Shown here: piece by piece, positions 31,566 through 39,523 of the stretch
Layout of the letters: each line of letters starts with the position of its first letter
Numbering within the stretch: position 1 is the stretch's first letter
Source of the DNA: Actinomycetota bacterium
GTDB taxonomy: Bacteria; Actinomycetota; Actinomycetes; Streptosporangiales; Streptosporangiaceae
DNA: 40,870 nt
Assembly: GCA_019240215.1 (NCBI GenBank)
Contig: JAFAYQ010000003.1
Location: 1 to 40,870, forward strand
Direction: 5' to 3'
Notes under the pieces: model-generated
The model's input: only the letters and a program-made list of their open reading frames with translations
Database searches by the model: none
Told to the model about the DNA's origin: nothing
Program-made: the position numbers and the translations under genes

Positions 31566-33113
31566 ATGCGCACCGGGCATAGGCCTGCATGGCGCCGCCG
31601 CCCACAGAGCCGGGCGGCGCGGATTGCGGTACCTCTCGCCATCCCGATGGCGCTGGGCCTGACCCTGGGCGCCGTGCTGGCGTTCACCGGCGGCCCGTCG
31701 AACACTACGATTCAGCAGTCGGCGGCGGGTGCGACCGCCAGCCCGACCGCCAGCGGCGCGGCCGCGGCCCCGACCACGGCGGGCGCGGCGCCGTCGGCGT
31801 CGGCCACCGCCACCGCGCCGGCTGCGGCCGCCAACGTGAGCTGCCGCATCGTGGTGCCCGCGAACCCGCTGAGTGCGACCGGCCTGTCCACCCCGTACCA
31901 GCTCGAGGGACCGGCCGGGATGACCCCGCAGGCGTCGGGCTGCACGATGACGAACTTCGCCAACCTCGGCGCGTTCGTCCAGGCGACGATCCTCAACCCG
32001 GCCACCGGCGCCCTGTCGGTCTACGAGCCGCTGGTCATCACCCAGGGCACCCAGGCGGCGGTCAAGCCGGTCGTACCCACGCTGCCCGCGGGTGCGGTGG
32101 TCACGGTCGACTTCGGCTTCAACGGCACCAACCTGACCCAGGTCGGGGCGACCGGCAACGCGCTGCGCCAGGGCAACTGCGTGAACGGCCTGGGCGGGTC
32201 GATCTTCGGCCAGGTCTCGTTCTGCAACGGCACCCAGTTCTTCCAGGCCGTGAACCGGGCCGAGGCAGCGGGCAAGATCACGGTCCCGGCCCTGGGCACC
32301 TCACCCAAGACCGGCACCACCTGTCTGGACACCCGGTCGTTCGCGATGATCGACCAGGACCAGAGCGACAACGTGACCTCGACCTACCTGCTCAACACCG
32401 CGACCGGGCAGACCGCGCAGGACAACGCGGGCAACGAGGCCGCGCTGGCCGGGGCGACGAAGATCAACAACGGCAGTGACAACCTGCTGCTGGACGCCTT
32501 CCTCGACCCGATCATGGGCTGCACGCCGATGGAGGCGCCGGACCTGACCAACTCCGGCACGATGGGTACCTCGCAGGCCCTGGACGAGATCTCAGCGGCC
32601 AAGAACGCCACCGCGCCGATCGCCCTGGTGCCCGAGAACGACGAGATGGTGCTGGTCAACAACGCGGCCAGCACGGCCAAGACCAACCTGTACCGCAGCA
32701 ATGTGGGCCAGGCGCCGATCAGCGCGGCCAACAACGCGGCCGACAGCCCGGCGAACTACTGCCAGAACATGGTCAACGTCCAGGCGCCGTTCCTGGCCAA
32801 GAACCAGACCTTGCTGGCGGGTGGCCCGACCCCGGTCGCGGGTACCGGCAACAACCTGTTCACGTTCATGGCCAACCGGCTGAACATGTCGTTCACCAAC
32901 CTCGGCTGCCAGAACTTCGGCCTCACCAACCCGGTCGCGGTCACCCTGGGCGGGAACGGGGCGGCCGTCGCGGCCACGATCAACACCACCGCGCAGAAGG
33001 CCACCGCTACCGGTGCCGCGGCCGGTGGCGGCAACGGTACCCGGCCTGCGCCGCCTGCGGGCGGACGCCGCGGGCGCCCGCATCACACCGTGATGGACCC
33101 GTCGGGAATGTGA
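31566..33113 (+). CDS. Large secreted or membrane-anchored protein, function unknown
   Basis: 515 residues. A basic twin-Arg-rich start (RPAWRRRPQSRAARI) leads into a hydrophobic helix (about 20-42, VPLAIPMALGLTLGAVLAF), then an Ala/Ser/Thr/Pro linker (to about 92) and a long Asn/Thr-rich ectodomain with eight evenly spread cysteines (in VSCRI, SGCTM, GNCVN, SFCNG, TTCLD, MGCTP, NYCQN, LGCQN), suited to four disulfides. The last 35 residues are Gly/Pro/Arg/His-rich. I do not recognise the fold. The RR region is not a clean Tat motif, so a signal anchor is as likely. GGAGGTGG precedes the ATG. A strong hairpin follows the gene. Confidence 0.85.
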   Translation: MRTGHRPAWRRRPQSRAARIAVPLAIPMALGLTLGAVLAFTGGPSNTTIQQSAAGATASPTASGAAAAPTTAGAAPSASATATAPAAAANVSCRIVVPANPLSATGLSTPYQLEGPAGMTPQASGCTMTNFANLGAFVQATILNPATGALSVYEPLVITQGTQAAVKPVVPTLPAGAVVTVDFGFNGTNLTQVGATGNALRQGNCVNGLGGSIFGQVSFCNGTQFFQAVNRAEAAGKITVPALGTSPKTGTTCLDTRSFAMIDQDQSDNVTSTYLLNTATGQTAQDNAGNEAALAGATKINNGSDNLLLDAFLDPIMGCTPMEAPDLTNSGTMGTSQALDEISAAKNATAPIALVPENDEMVLVNNAASTAKTNLYRSNVGQAPISAANNAADSPANYCQNMVNVQAPFLAKNQTLLAGGPTPVAGTGNNLFTFMANRLNMSFTNLGCQNFGLTNPVAVTLGGNGAAVAATINTTAQKATATGAAAGGGNGTRPAPPAGGRRGRPHHTVMDPSGM

Positions 33114-33132
33114 GTTAGCCAGATCATCTGGT

Positions 33133-33168
33133 CGTAGCCCGTTGCGGTACCCGCCGCAGCGGGCTACG
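33133..33168 (+). terminator. Strong 15-bp hairpin terminator after the secreted protein gene
   Basis: The arm at 33133-33147 (CGTAGCCCGTTGCGG) pairs with 33154-33168 along all 15 positions, one of them a G-U wobble, with a 6-nt loop. It begins 20 nt past the stop codon. There is no U tract. Confidence 0.85.
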
Positions 33169-33200
33169 GCTGTGTCCGGGGCGGCCGCCGGGCGGCGCGG

Positions 33201-33247
33201 CGGCCGCGGCCGAGCGGTACCTCGGGTGTACCGCTCGGCCGCGGCCG
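33201..33247. repeat. Perfect 20-bp inverted repeat with 7-nt loop
   Basis: The arms at 33201-33220 and 33228-33247 are exact reverse complements (CGGCCGCGGCCGAGCGGTAC on the left). The loop is CTCGGGT. It lies 33 bp after the first hairpin. It may be a second, bidirectional terminator or an insulator; symmetry also allows a protein site. Confidence 0.9.
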
Positions 33248-33625
33248 GCGCGCCCGGTCTCCTGCTGGCAGACAGGGGGCGCGCTAGGGGCGACACCGGG
33301 AAAGCCGGTCAGCACAGCAGGCCACGCCGGCCAGCGGCGCGACCCGGCCCTCGTGCTGGTGGGCAGACCCGGTGCCGCCCCTGTAGGCACCCGCCAAGCA
33401 TCCCCCCGGTGCATGACGGATACCGGGGATGAAATTACCGGCCGGGCCCGGGCCGGGCCGGGGAAACGGGTGTCCGGATTCGTCCGGGTATTTCGGCCGG
33501 AGCGGGCGGGAAGCCAGGACCGAAGCTTGAAGGAGCAACAAATTGCCCGGTCAGCTACGCGCTGGTTCGCGCCATTCTGTAGTGTCCTGGGCGAAATACG
33601 TGACTGCACGTCTTGAGGGGGACGC
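33248..33625. other. 378-bp region upstream of the HTH-NTPase-WD40 gene
   Basis: With the two hairpins this completes a 512-bp gap without a gene I can support. TAGTGT at 33580-33585 is a -10 candidate, followed by the palindrome at 33598-33611 and the GAGGGGG ribosome binding site at 33615-33621. A GC-rich CCGGGCC run lies at 33441-33465. Confidence 0.6.
33598..33611. promoter_or_regulatory. Operator candidate before the HTH-NTPase-WD40 gene
   Basis: ACGTG-ACTG-CACGT is a perfect inverted repeat with 5-bp arms, between the -10 candidate and the ribosome binding site. The protein encoded has an N-terminal HTH, so autoregulation is possible. Confidence 0.5.
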
Positions 33626-36600
33626 ATGCCGGACACGCCTGCCAGCGCGCCAGCATTAACGGACCTGGCGGCCTGCCAGACCCGCGGTGAGTTCGGGCAG
33701 CTGCTCGGCGACCTGCGCGCCACCTCCGGCCTGTCCATCCGCGACGTCAGCGCGGCGACCGGCATCCCGGTGGCGACGGTGGGCGACTACTTCAACGGCC
33801 GCCACCTGCCACCGGTCCGCGACCGCATCCTCGAACGCCTGGTCCGGGCCTGCGGGGTGACCGACGAGACGCTGATCGAGGCCTGGACGGCGGCCCGCAA
33901 CCGGGTCCGGCCGACGCCGGGCCGGCCGCCCGCCAACGTGCCCGCGCCCTACCGCGGGCTGGACTTCTTCCGCACCGAGGACGCGGCCTGGTTCTTCGGC
34001 CGGGCCGCGGTGACCGAGCGGCTGGCGGCCGAGGCCCGGCGGCTCAGGGCCCAGGGCCTGCCGCTGGTGGTGACCGGGCCGTCCGGGGCGGGCAAGTCGT
34101 CGCTGCTGCGGGCCGGGCTGATCCCGGCCCTGGCGCCCGGCACCGCGGTGGTGGTGTTCACCCCGGGCCCGCACCCGGCCCGGGCGCTGGCGGCCGCGCT
34201 GGCTTCTGGTGGGGCTGATGGGTCTGGTGGGGTTGATGAGTCTCACGGGTCCGGGCTGGCGGTGATCGTCGACCAGTTCGAGGAGGTGTTCGCGCCCGGG
34301 GTGGCCGAGGGCGAGCGGGACGAGCTGATCGAGAACCTGTACGCGCTGGCGCAGCCGGGACCGGATGGCCAAGCCGGGGCGCTGGTCGTGCTCGGGCTGC
34401 GGGCCGACTTCTACGGCCGGGCGCTGGCCGACCCGCGGCTGGCCCGGTCGCTGCAGGACGGCCAGGTGGTGGTCGGGCCGATGACGGCCGACGAGCTGCG
34501 GGCCGCCATCGTCGGCCCTGCCCAGGCCGCCCACCTCGACCTCGAGCCTGGCCTGGTCGACCTCATGCTCCGGGACCTGCGGCCGGTCAGCGCCCGCCGC
34601 GGCGCCCACGACCCGGGGGCGCTGCCGCTGCTGTCGCACGCGCTGCTGTCCACCTGGCGGGGACGCCGGTCCGGGCGGCTGACGATCGAGGCCTACCGGG
34701 CCAGCGGCGGCATCACCGACGCGGTCGCCCGGTCGGCCGACGACGCCTACAGCGAGCTGACCGCCAGCCAGCAGCGGGCCGCCCGGCGGCTGTTCCTGCG
34801 GCTGGTGTGGGTGGCCGACGACGGGGCCGACACCCGCCGCCGGGTGCCGCTCGACGACCTGGCGCCGGCCGCCGGGCCGGACCGGGGGGCCGACGATGAC
34901 CTGAGCACGGTGCTCGGCCTGTTCGTGGACCACCGGCTGATCACCAGCGACGAGCAGACGGCCGAGATCACCCACGAGGCGCTGCTGACCGCCTGGCCGC
35001 AGCTGCGCCGCTGGATCGACGAGAGCCGGGAGGAGCTGGTCATCGCCCGCCGGATCGCCGAGTCCGCCCAGCTCTGGCAGGAATCCGGCCGTGACGACGC
35101 CGACCTGCTGCGCGGTGGCCGGCTGGCCATGGCCCGGGGCTGGGCCGGGGAGCCGGAGACCGGCGGCCCGGCCGCGGCGGCCGCCAACGCCGAGCGGCGG
35201 GCCACCCTCAGCGGCACCGAGCGCGCGTTCGTGGACGCCTCGTTCGCCCGGGACCGGGCCGAGCAGGCCGAGCAGCGCCGGAACCGGCGGCTGTTCCGCC
35301 GCCTGACGGCCGCCCTGGCGGTGGTGCTGCTGGTGGTGGCGGCGCTGGCCGGTTACGCGATGCAGCAGCGGTCCGACATCGGCCAGCAGCGCAACCAGGC
35401 CGACTCCCGGCAGGACGCGGCCGAGGCGATGGACCTGCGCAACCAGGACCCGGCCCTGGCCGACCAGCTCAGCCTGGCCGCCTACCGGGCGGCGCCCACC
35501 ACCCAGGCCCGCGGCAGCCTGCTGACCAGCTCAGCCACTCCACTGGCGGCCCGGCTGCTGGGCCCGGCCGACGCGGTCCAGTCGGTGGCGCTCAGCCCCG
35601 ACCACCGGCTGCTGGCGGCGGCCGCCGCCGACGGCACCGTCCGGCTGTGGGACCTCAGCGATCCCGACCACCCGGTCAGCCTGGGCGCCCCGTTCGTCCG
35701 CCAGAGCCAGCCGGTTTACGCGGTCACGTTCAGCCCCGGTGGCCACACGCTGGCGGTGGCGGGCGCCAGCGGCCAGGTCGAGCTGTGGAACGTGGACCGC
35801 CCGGCCCGGCCGGTACAGCTGGGCCCGGCCCTGACCGGCCCGGCCGGCACGATCTACGGGCTGGCGTTCAGCCCGTCCGGGACCACGCTGGCGGCGGGCA
35901 GCGCCGACGGCACCGTCCGGCTGTGGACGATGGGGGCCGCCGGGGCCGCCCCGGCCGCCCCTGGCCACCCGGTCACCTTGCACGTGACCGGCGGCTTCGT
36001 GCAGACGGTGGCGTTCAGCCCGGCCGGCACCGAGCTGGCCGCGGGCACGGCCGGCGGCACGGTGGCGATGTGGGCGCTGCCCGGCCACAACGGGGTGCCG
36101 ACCGCGCTGCCCACGCTGACCGGGCCGCAGGACGTGGTGTTCTCGGTGGCGTTCAGCCCCGACGGCCACACGCTGGCGGCCGGCAGCAAGGACAAGACGG
36201 TGTGGCTGTGGGACGTCGGCAACCGGGCCCACCCGCGGCCGGTGGCCCAGTTCAAGGGGGCCACCAGCTGGATCAACGCGGTCGCGTTCAGCCCCGACGG
36301 GTCGCTGCTGGCCGACGGCAGCAGCGACGGCTCGGCCCAGGTGCTGGACGTCGCCACCGGCGACCCGGTCGCCACCCTGCCCGACCCCGACCCGGTCACC
36401 ACGCTGGCCTGGGACCGGGCCGGGCACCTGGTCACCGGGGCGGCCGACGGCAGCGTCCGGGTCTGGGCCCTGCCCCCGGCCGTGCTGGCGGCCGAAGGAG
36501 TGGTCAACGGGGTCGCGTTCAGCACCGCGCACCCCGACCAGCTGGCGGTGGCCAGCGGCGACCTGCAGCTGTGGGACGCGAGCAGGCACCAGCCGCTCGG

Positions 36601-37510
36601 ACCGGCCGTGACCGTACCCGGTACCAGCCCGGGGGCGGCCGCGTTCAGCCCGTCGGGTGCGGTGCTGGCGGCCGGCTTCCTGGACGGGACGCTGCGGCTG
36701 TACCAGGTGACCGCGGCCGGCCACCTGGTCCTGGCCAGCCCGGTGGAAAAGGCATCGACCGCCGGTTACGTGGAGGACGTGGCCTACTCCCCCAACGGGC
36801 AACTGCTGGCCACCGCCAACGACGACTACACGGTCGGGCTGTGGGACGTGGCCGACCCGGCCCGCCCGCGCAAACTGGCCACCCTGCACGGGTTCGGTTC
36901 CTACGTGTTCTCGGTCGCGTTCAACCGGGCGGGCACGCTGCTGGCCGCCGCCAGCGGCGACAAGACCGTGCGATTGTGGAACATCGCCGACCCGGCCCAC
37001 CCCGCGCCGGTCGGGCCGCCGCTGACCGGGCCGTCCGACACCGCCTACTCGGTGGCGTTCGACCCGGCCAAGCCGGTGCTGGCGGTGGGCAGCGCCGACA
37101 AGATGGTGTGGCTGTGGGACATCGCCGACCCGGCCCACCCCAGACGGCTGGCCGGGCCGCTCAGCGGGCCGGCCAGCTACGTGTACTCGGTCGCGTTCAA
37201 CCCGGCCGGGACGATGCTGGCCGCGGGCAGCACCGACGACACCGTGTGGCTGTGGGACCTGACCGACCCGTCCCAGCCAGAGCCGCTGGCCACGCTGACC
37301 GGGCCGACCGACCACGTGTACACGGTGGCGTTCAGCCCGTCCGGGTCGACGCTGGCGGCGGGCAGCGCCGACGGCAGCGTGCACCTGTGGGACACCACCG
37401 CGGCGGCGGCCGCCCGGGCGGTCTGCAGCATGGGCGGCGACCCCATCGACCGGTCCGAGTGGGCCCGCTACCTGCCCGGCACGCCCTATCAGCCGCCCTG
37501 CGCGGGCTAG
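33626..37510 (+). CDS. HTH - nSTAND1-type NTPase - TM - WD40 repeat protein
   Basis: 1294 residues. An XRE-like HTH at about 21-95 (EFGQLLGDLRATSGLSIRDVSAATG, VATVGDYFNGRHLPP); an nSTAND/NACHT-like P-loop module at about 108-480 with PYRGLDFFRTEDAAWFFGR, Walker A GPSGAGKSS (151-159) and Walker B VIVDQFEEVF (VDQFEE 215-220); a helical region ending in basic RRNRRLFRRL; one membrane helix (about 560-578); then 14 WD40 repeats from about 645 to 1265, enough for two seven-bladed propellers. A short Gly/Ser insert (about 193-210) uses T-ending codons unlike the rest. Such proteins are frequent in actinobacteria and thought to be signal-transduction or conflict ATPases. Start ATG at 33626 with GAGGGGG. 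Confidence 0.93.
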   Translation: MPDTPASAPALTDLAACQTRGEFGQLLGDLRATSGLSIRDVSAATGIPVATVGDYFNGRHLPPVRDRILERLVRACGVTDETLIEAWTAARNRVRPTPGRPPANVPAPYRGLDFFRTEDAAWFFGRAAVTERLAAEARRLRAQGLPLVVTGPSGAGKSSLLRAGLIPALAPGTAVVVFTPGPHPARALAAALASGGADGSGGVDESHGSGLAVIVDQFEEVFAPGVAEGERDELIENLYALAQPGPDGQAGALVVLGLRADFYGRALADPRLARSLQDGQVVVGPMTADELRAAIVGPAQAAHLDLEPGLVDLMLRDLRPVSARRGAHDPGALPLLSHALLSTWRGRRSGRLTIEAYRASGGITDAVARSADDAYSELTASQQRAARRLFLRLVWVADDGADTRRRVPLDDLAPAAGPDRGADDDLSTVLGLFVDHRLITSDEQTAEITHEALLTAWPQLRRWIDESREELVIARRIAESAQLWQESGRDDADLLRGGRLAMARGWAGEPETGGPAAAAANAERRATLSGTERAFVDASFARDRAEQAEQRRNRRLFRRLTAALAVVLLVVAALAGYAMQQRSDIGQQRNQADSRQDAAEAMDLRNQDPALADQLSLAAYRAAPTTQARGSLLTSSATPLAARLLGPADAVQSVALSPDHRLLAAAAADGTVRLWDLSDPDHPVSLGAPFVRQSQPVYAVTFSPGGHTLAVAGASGQVELWNVDRPARPVQLGPALTGPAGTIYGLAFSPSGTTLAAGSADGTVRLWTMGAAGAAPAAPGHPVTLHVTGGFVQTVAFSPAGTELAAGTAGGTVAMWALPGHNGVPTALPTLTGPQDVVFSVAFSPDGHTLAAGSKDKTVWLWDVGNRAHPRPVAQFKGATSWINAVAFSPDGSLLADGSSDGSAQVLDVATGDPVATLPDPDPVTTLAWDRAGHLVTGAADGSVRVWALPPAVLAAEGVVNGVAFSTAHPDQLAVASGDLQLWDASRHQPLGPAVTVPGTSPGAAAFSPSGAVLAAGFLDGTLRLYQVTAAGHLVLASPVEKASTAGYVEDVAYSPNGQLLATANDDYTVGLWDVADPARPRKLATLHGFGSYVFSVAFNRAGTLLAAASGDKTVRLWNIADPAHPAPVGPPLTGPSDTAYSVAFDPAKPVLAVGSADKMVWLWDIADPAHPRRLAGPLSGPASYVYSVAFNPAGTMLAAGSTDDTVWLWDLTDPSQPEPLATLTGPTDHVYTVAFSPSGSTLAAGSADGSVHLWDTTAAAAARAVCSMGGDPIDRSEWARYLPGTPYQPPCAG

Positions 37511-37514
37511 CGGG

Positions 37515-38123
37515 CTAGTTCAGGGCGGCGGGCTTGCGGGCGCTGAAGCGCATGACCGCGCCGCCCAGGGCGGTCCTGGTCTGCAGGTCGGTCAGACCCA
37601 GCTTGTTCAGCGCGGTCCGCAGCTGACCGGGGTGCAGCAGGGTGGTGCCGTTGCGCTCCCCCACCCGCATCAGCCGGGCCGGAGCGGTGTTGAGCACGTC
37701 GTAGCCGACCAGCTTGCCGCCCGGGCGGAGCACCCGGACCGCCTCGACCAGCGCCTTGTCCCACTCGATCACGTGGTGCAGCATCGCGGCCGACAGCACC
37801 AGGTCGAACCGGCTGTCGGGGAACGGCAGCGCCACCGCGTCGGCCCGCTGCACGCTGGCCCGCTTGCCGAAGCCGGACAGCACCTGCTCGGCCATGCCGA
37901 CCCGCTCGGTGTCGGTGTCGGTCGCCACCATCCGGAACCGCGGGTACAAGGTCAGCAGCTGGGCGGTCAGCCCGGCCACGCCCGCGCCGATCTCCAGCCC
38001 CTCCCCCGACGGCTCCACGCCCTGCAGGATCCAGGGCAGGATGAGCCGCCGGGCCGCCAGCCGGTAGGGCAGGCTGGTCAGGGTCGCCTTGGCGCTGGGC
38101 GGCATCTCGGGCTCGGGCACCAT
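37515..38123 (-). CDS. Class I SAM-dependent methyltransferase
   Basis: 202 residues, Methyltransf_11/25 type: motif I GLEIGAGVAGLTAQLL, the acidic motif II region MVATDTDTERVGMAEQVL, motif III-like ADAVALPFPDSRFDLVLSAAMLHHV, and LRPGGKLVGYDVL. Substrate unknown; the UbiE/small-molecule group is the nearest pattern. Start ATG at 38123 is chosen since the family N-terminus begins soon after (MPPSAKATLTSLPYRL); upstream codons would cross the palindrome at 38158. Convergent with the WD40 gene (4-nt gap) and divergent from the clpP pair. Confidence 0.88.
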   Translation of the reverse strand: MVPEPEMPPSAKATLTSLPYRLAARRLILPWILQGVEPSGEGLEIGAGVAGLTAQLLTLYPRFRMVATDTDTERVGMAEQVLSGFGKRASVQRADAVALPFPDSRFDLVLSAAMLHHVIEWDKALVEAVRVLRPGGKLVGYDVLNTAPARLMRVGERNGTTLLHPGQLRTALNKLGLTDLQTRTALGGAVMRFSARKPAALN

Positions 38124-38157
38124 CCCAGCTTGCCACGCGAATCTGGTGGCGGGAGCC

Positions 38158-38172
38158 TCTGCCCTCGGCAGA
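38158..38172. promoter_or_regulatory. PopR-box-like palindrome upstream of the clpP pair
   Basis: TCTGCC-CTC-GGCAGA is a perfect inverted repeat with 6-bp arms and 3-nt spacer. It fits the Streptomyces PopR site as I remember it (TTCTGCC-N3-GGCAGAA), lacking only the outermost pair. It lies 98 bp before clpP and 35 bp before the methyltransferase gene, so it could serve both. Confidence 0.75.
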
Positions 38173-38238
38173 TTTCTTTGGAGATGGGCGGGAGCCCGGC
38201 CCAAGCTGCTTTTTATTCAGCATCGAAATCCGCTTCCA

Positions 38239-38254
38239 TCCGTGCTCGCACGGA
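38239..38254. promoter_or_regulatory. 16-bp palindrome in the clpP leader
   Basis: TCCGTGC-TC-GCACGGA has perfect 7-bp arms and overlaps the upstream edge of the AAGAAAGGGG ribosome binding region. The 2-nt centre disfavours a tight RNA hairpin, so it may be a second operator, or a slightly opened hairpin that limits translation. Confidence 0.55.
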
Positions 38255-38269
38255 AGAAAGGGGCCAGCC

Positions 38270-38884
38270 ATGCCGGCTGCCACCGCCGATACCCCGCTGG
38301 CCGGGCCGCTCGACGATCAGCTGACCGCGCGGCTGCTGCAGCAGCGCATCATCGTGCTCGGCACCGAGGTCGATGACCGGATCGCCAACCGGCTGTGCGC
38401 CGAGTTGCTGCTGCTGTCGGCCGAGGACCCGCGCAGCGACATCAGCCTGTACATCAACTCGCCGGGCGGCTCGGTCAGCGCCGGGCTGGCCATCTACGAC
38501 ACCATGCGGCTGATCCCCAACGACGTCAGCACGCTGGCCATGGGGCTGGCGGCCAGCATGGGGCAGTTCTTGCTGTGCGCGGGCGCGGCCGGCAAGCGCT
38601 TCAGCCTGCCGCACGCCCAGGTGCTCATGCACCAGGGATCGGCCGGCTTCGGGGGGACCGCGGCCGACATCGAGATCTACGCCAGCCAGCTCGACCGGAC
38701 CGGCCGGACGGTGATGGGGCTGGTCGCCCAGCACACCGGCCAGCCGCTCGAGCGGGTCGAGCAGGACAGCCTGCGGGACCGCTGGTTCGACGCCGAGGAG
38801 GCCCGCGCCTACGGGTTCATCGACCACGTGGTGGAAAGCGTTTCGGACGTGCGGCCGTCGATGGCCGCGCCGGTGGGGGTGTAA
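38270..38884 (+). CDS. clpP: ATP-dependent Clp protease proteolytic subunit (ClpP3-type)
   Basis: Serine peptidase that forms the barrel of Clp proteases with an AAA+ unfoldase. 204 residues with triad S96 (GLAASMGQF), H121 (VLMHQGSAG) and D166 (VEQDSLRD), and the substrate-binding [17 protein letters not shown]. Divergent features are the N-terminus (MPAATADTPLAGPLDDQL) and HQGSAGFGGTAAD in place of the usual HQPxGG. First of two clpP genes 3 nt apart, next to a PopR-like gene, the arrangement of the accessory clpP3-clpP4 operon of Streptomyces. ATG at 38270 with AAGAAAGGGG upstream. Confidence 0.95.
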   Translation: MPAATADTPLAGPLDDQLTARLLQQRIIVLGTEVDDRIANRLCAELLLLSAEDPRSDISLYINSPGGSVSAGLAIYDTMRLIPNDVSTLAMGLAASMGQFLLCAGAAGKRFSLPHAQVLMHQGSAGFGGTAADIEIYASQLDRTGRTVMGLVAQHTGQPLERVEQDSLRDRWFDAEEARAYGFIDHVVESVSDVRPSMAAPVGV

Positions 38885-38887
38885 GGC

Positions 38888-39523
38888 ATGAACGAGAGGC
38901 ACAGCATGGGCCAGTACACGATTCCGACCGTGGTCGAGAAGGCGGCCGGCGTCGAGCGGGCCTACGACATCTACTCGCGGCTGCTGTCCGAGCGGATCAT
39001 CTTCCTCGGCACCGAGATCGACGACGGCGTGGCCAACGTGGTCATGGCCCAGCTGCTGCACCTGGAGTTCGCCAGCCCCGACGTCGACATCAACCTGTAC
39101 ATCAACTCCCCGGGCGGCTCCTACAGCGCGATGACCGCGATCTACGACACCATGCAGTTCATCCGCCCGGACGTGGCCACCACCTGCATGGGCCAGGCCT
39201 CGTCGGCGGCCGCGGTGCTGCTGGCGGCGGGCACCCCGGGCAAGCGCACCGTGCTCCGGCACGCCCGGGTGCTGCTGCACCAGCCGTCGGCCGAGGCCCG
39301 CGGGGCCCTGCCCGACCTGGCCGTGCAAGCCAAGGAGATCGCGCGGATCCGTGACGACATGGAGGAGATCCTGGCCAAGCACACCGGCCATCCGGTCAGC
39401 CAGATCCGGGCCGACACCGACCGGGACCATACGTTCACCGCCCAGGAAGCCGTGGACTACGGGCTGGCCGACGCGGTGATCACGTCACGCAAGCTGGACG
39501 TACCGGAGCTGCTGAGCGCTTAG
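38888..39523 (+). CDS. clpP: ATP-dependent Clp protease proteolytic subunit (ClpP4-type)
   Basis: 211 residues with triad S106 ([11 protein letters not shown]), H131 ([11 protein letters not shown]) and D176 ([10 protein letters not shown]), and canonical [21 protein letters not shown] and [12 protein letters not shown]. Likely forms a hetero-tetradecamer with the upstream ClpP, as paired actinobacterial ClpPs do. The start is ATG 38888 (3 nt after the first clpP); the Met at 38906 (MGQYTIP) has GAGAGG upstream and may be used instead. It overlaps the convergent popR-like gene by 4 nt at the stops. Confidence 0.95.
   Translation: MNERHSMGQYTIPTVVEKAAGVERAYDIYSRLLSERIIFLGTEIDDGVANVVMAQLLHLEFASPDVDINLYINSPGGSYSAMTAIYDTMQFIRPDVATTCMGQASSAAAVLLAAGTPGKRTVLRHARVLLHQPSAEARGALPDLAVQAKEIARIRDDMEEILAKHTGHPVSQIRADTDRDHTFTAQEAVDYGLADAVITSRKLDVPELLSA

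Noticed and set aside
33124..33765. 213-codon open frame on the minus strand in the 512-bp gap
   Set aside because: Starts inside the HTH-NTPase gene, runs through both perfect hairpins, and its product is Arg/Pro/Ala-rich without a pattern.
35531..37384. 617-codon open frame on the minus strand opposite the WD40 repeats
   Set aside because: It mirrors the repeat structure of the real gene on the other strand and has low-complexity Gly/Arg/Val composition.
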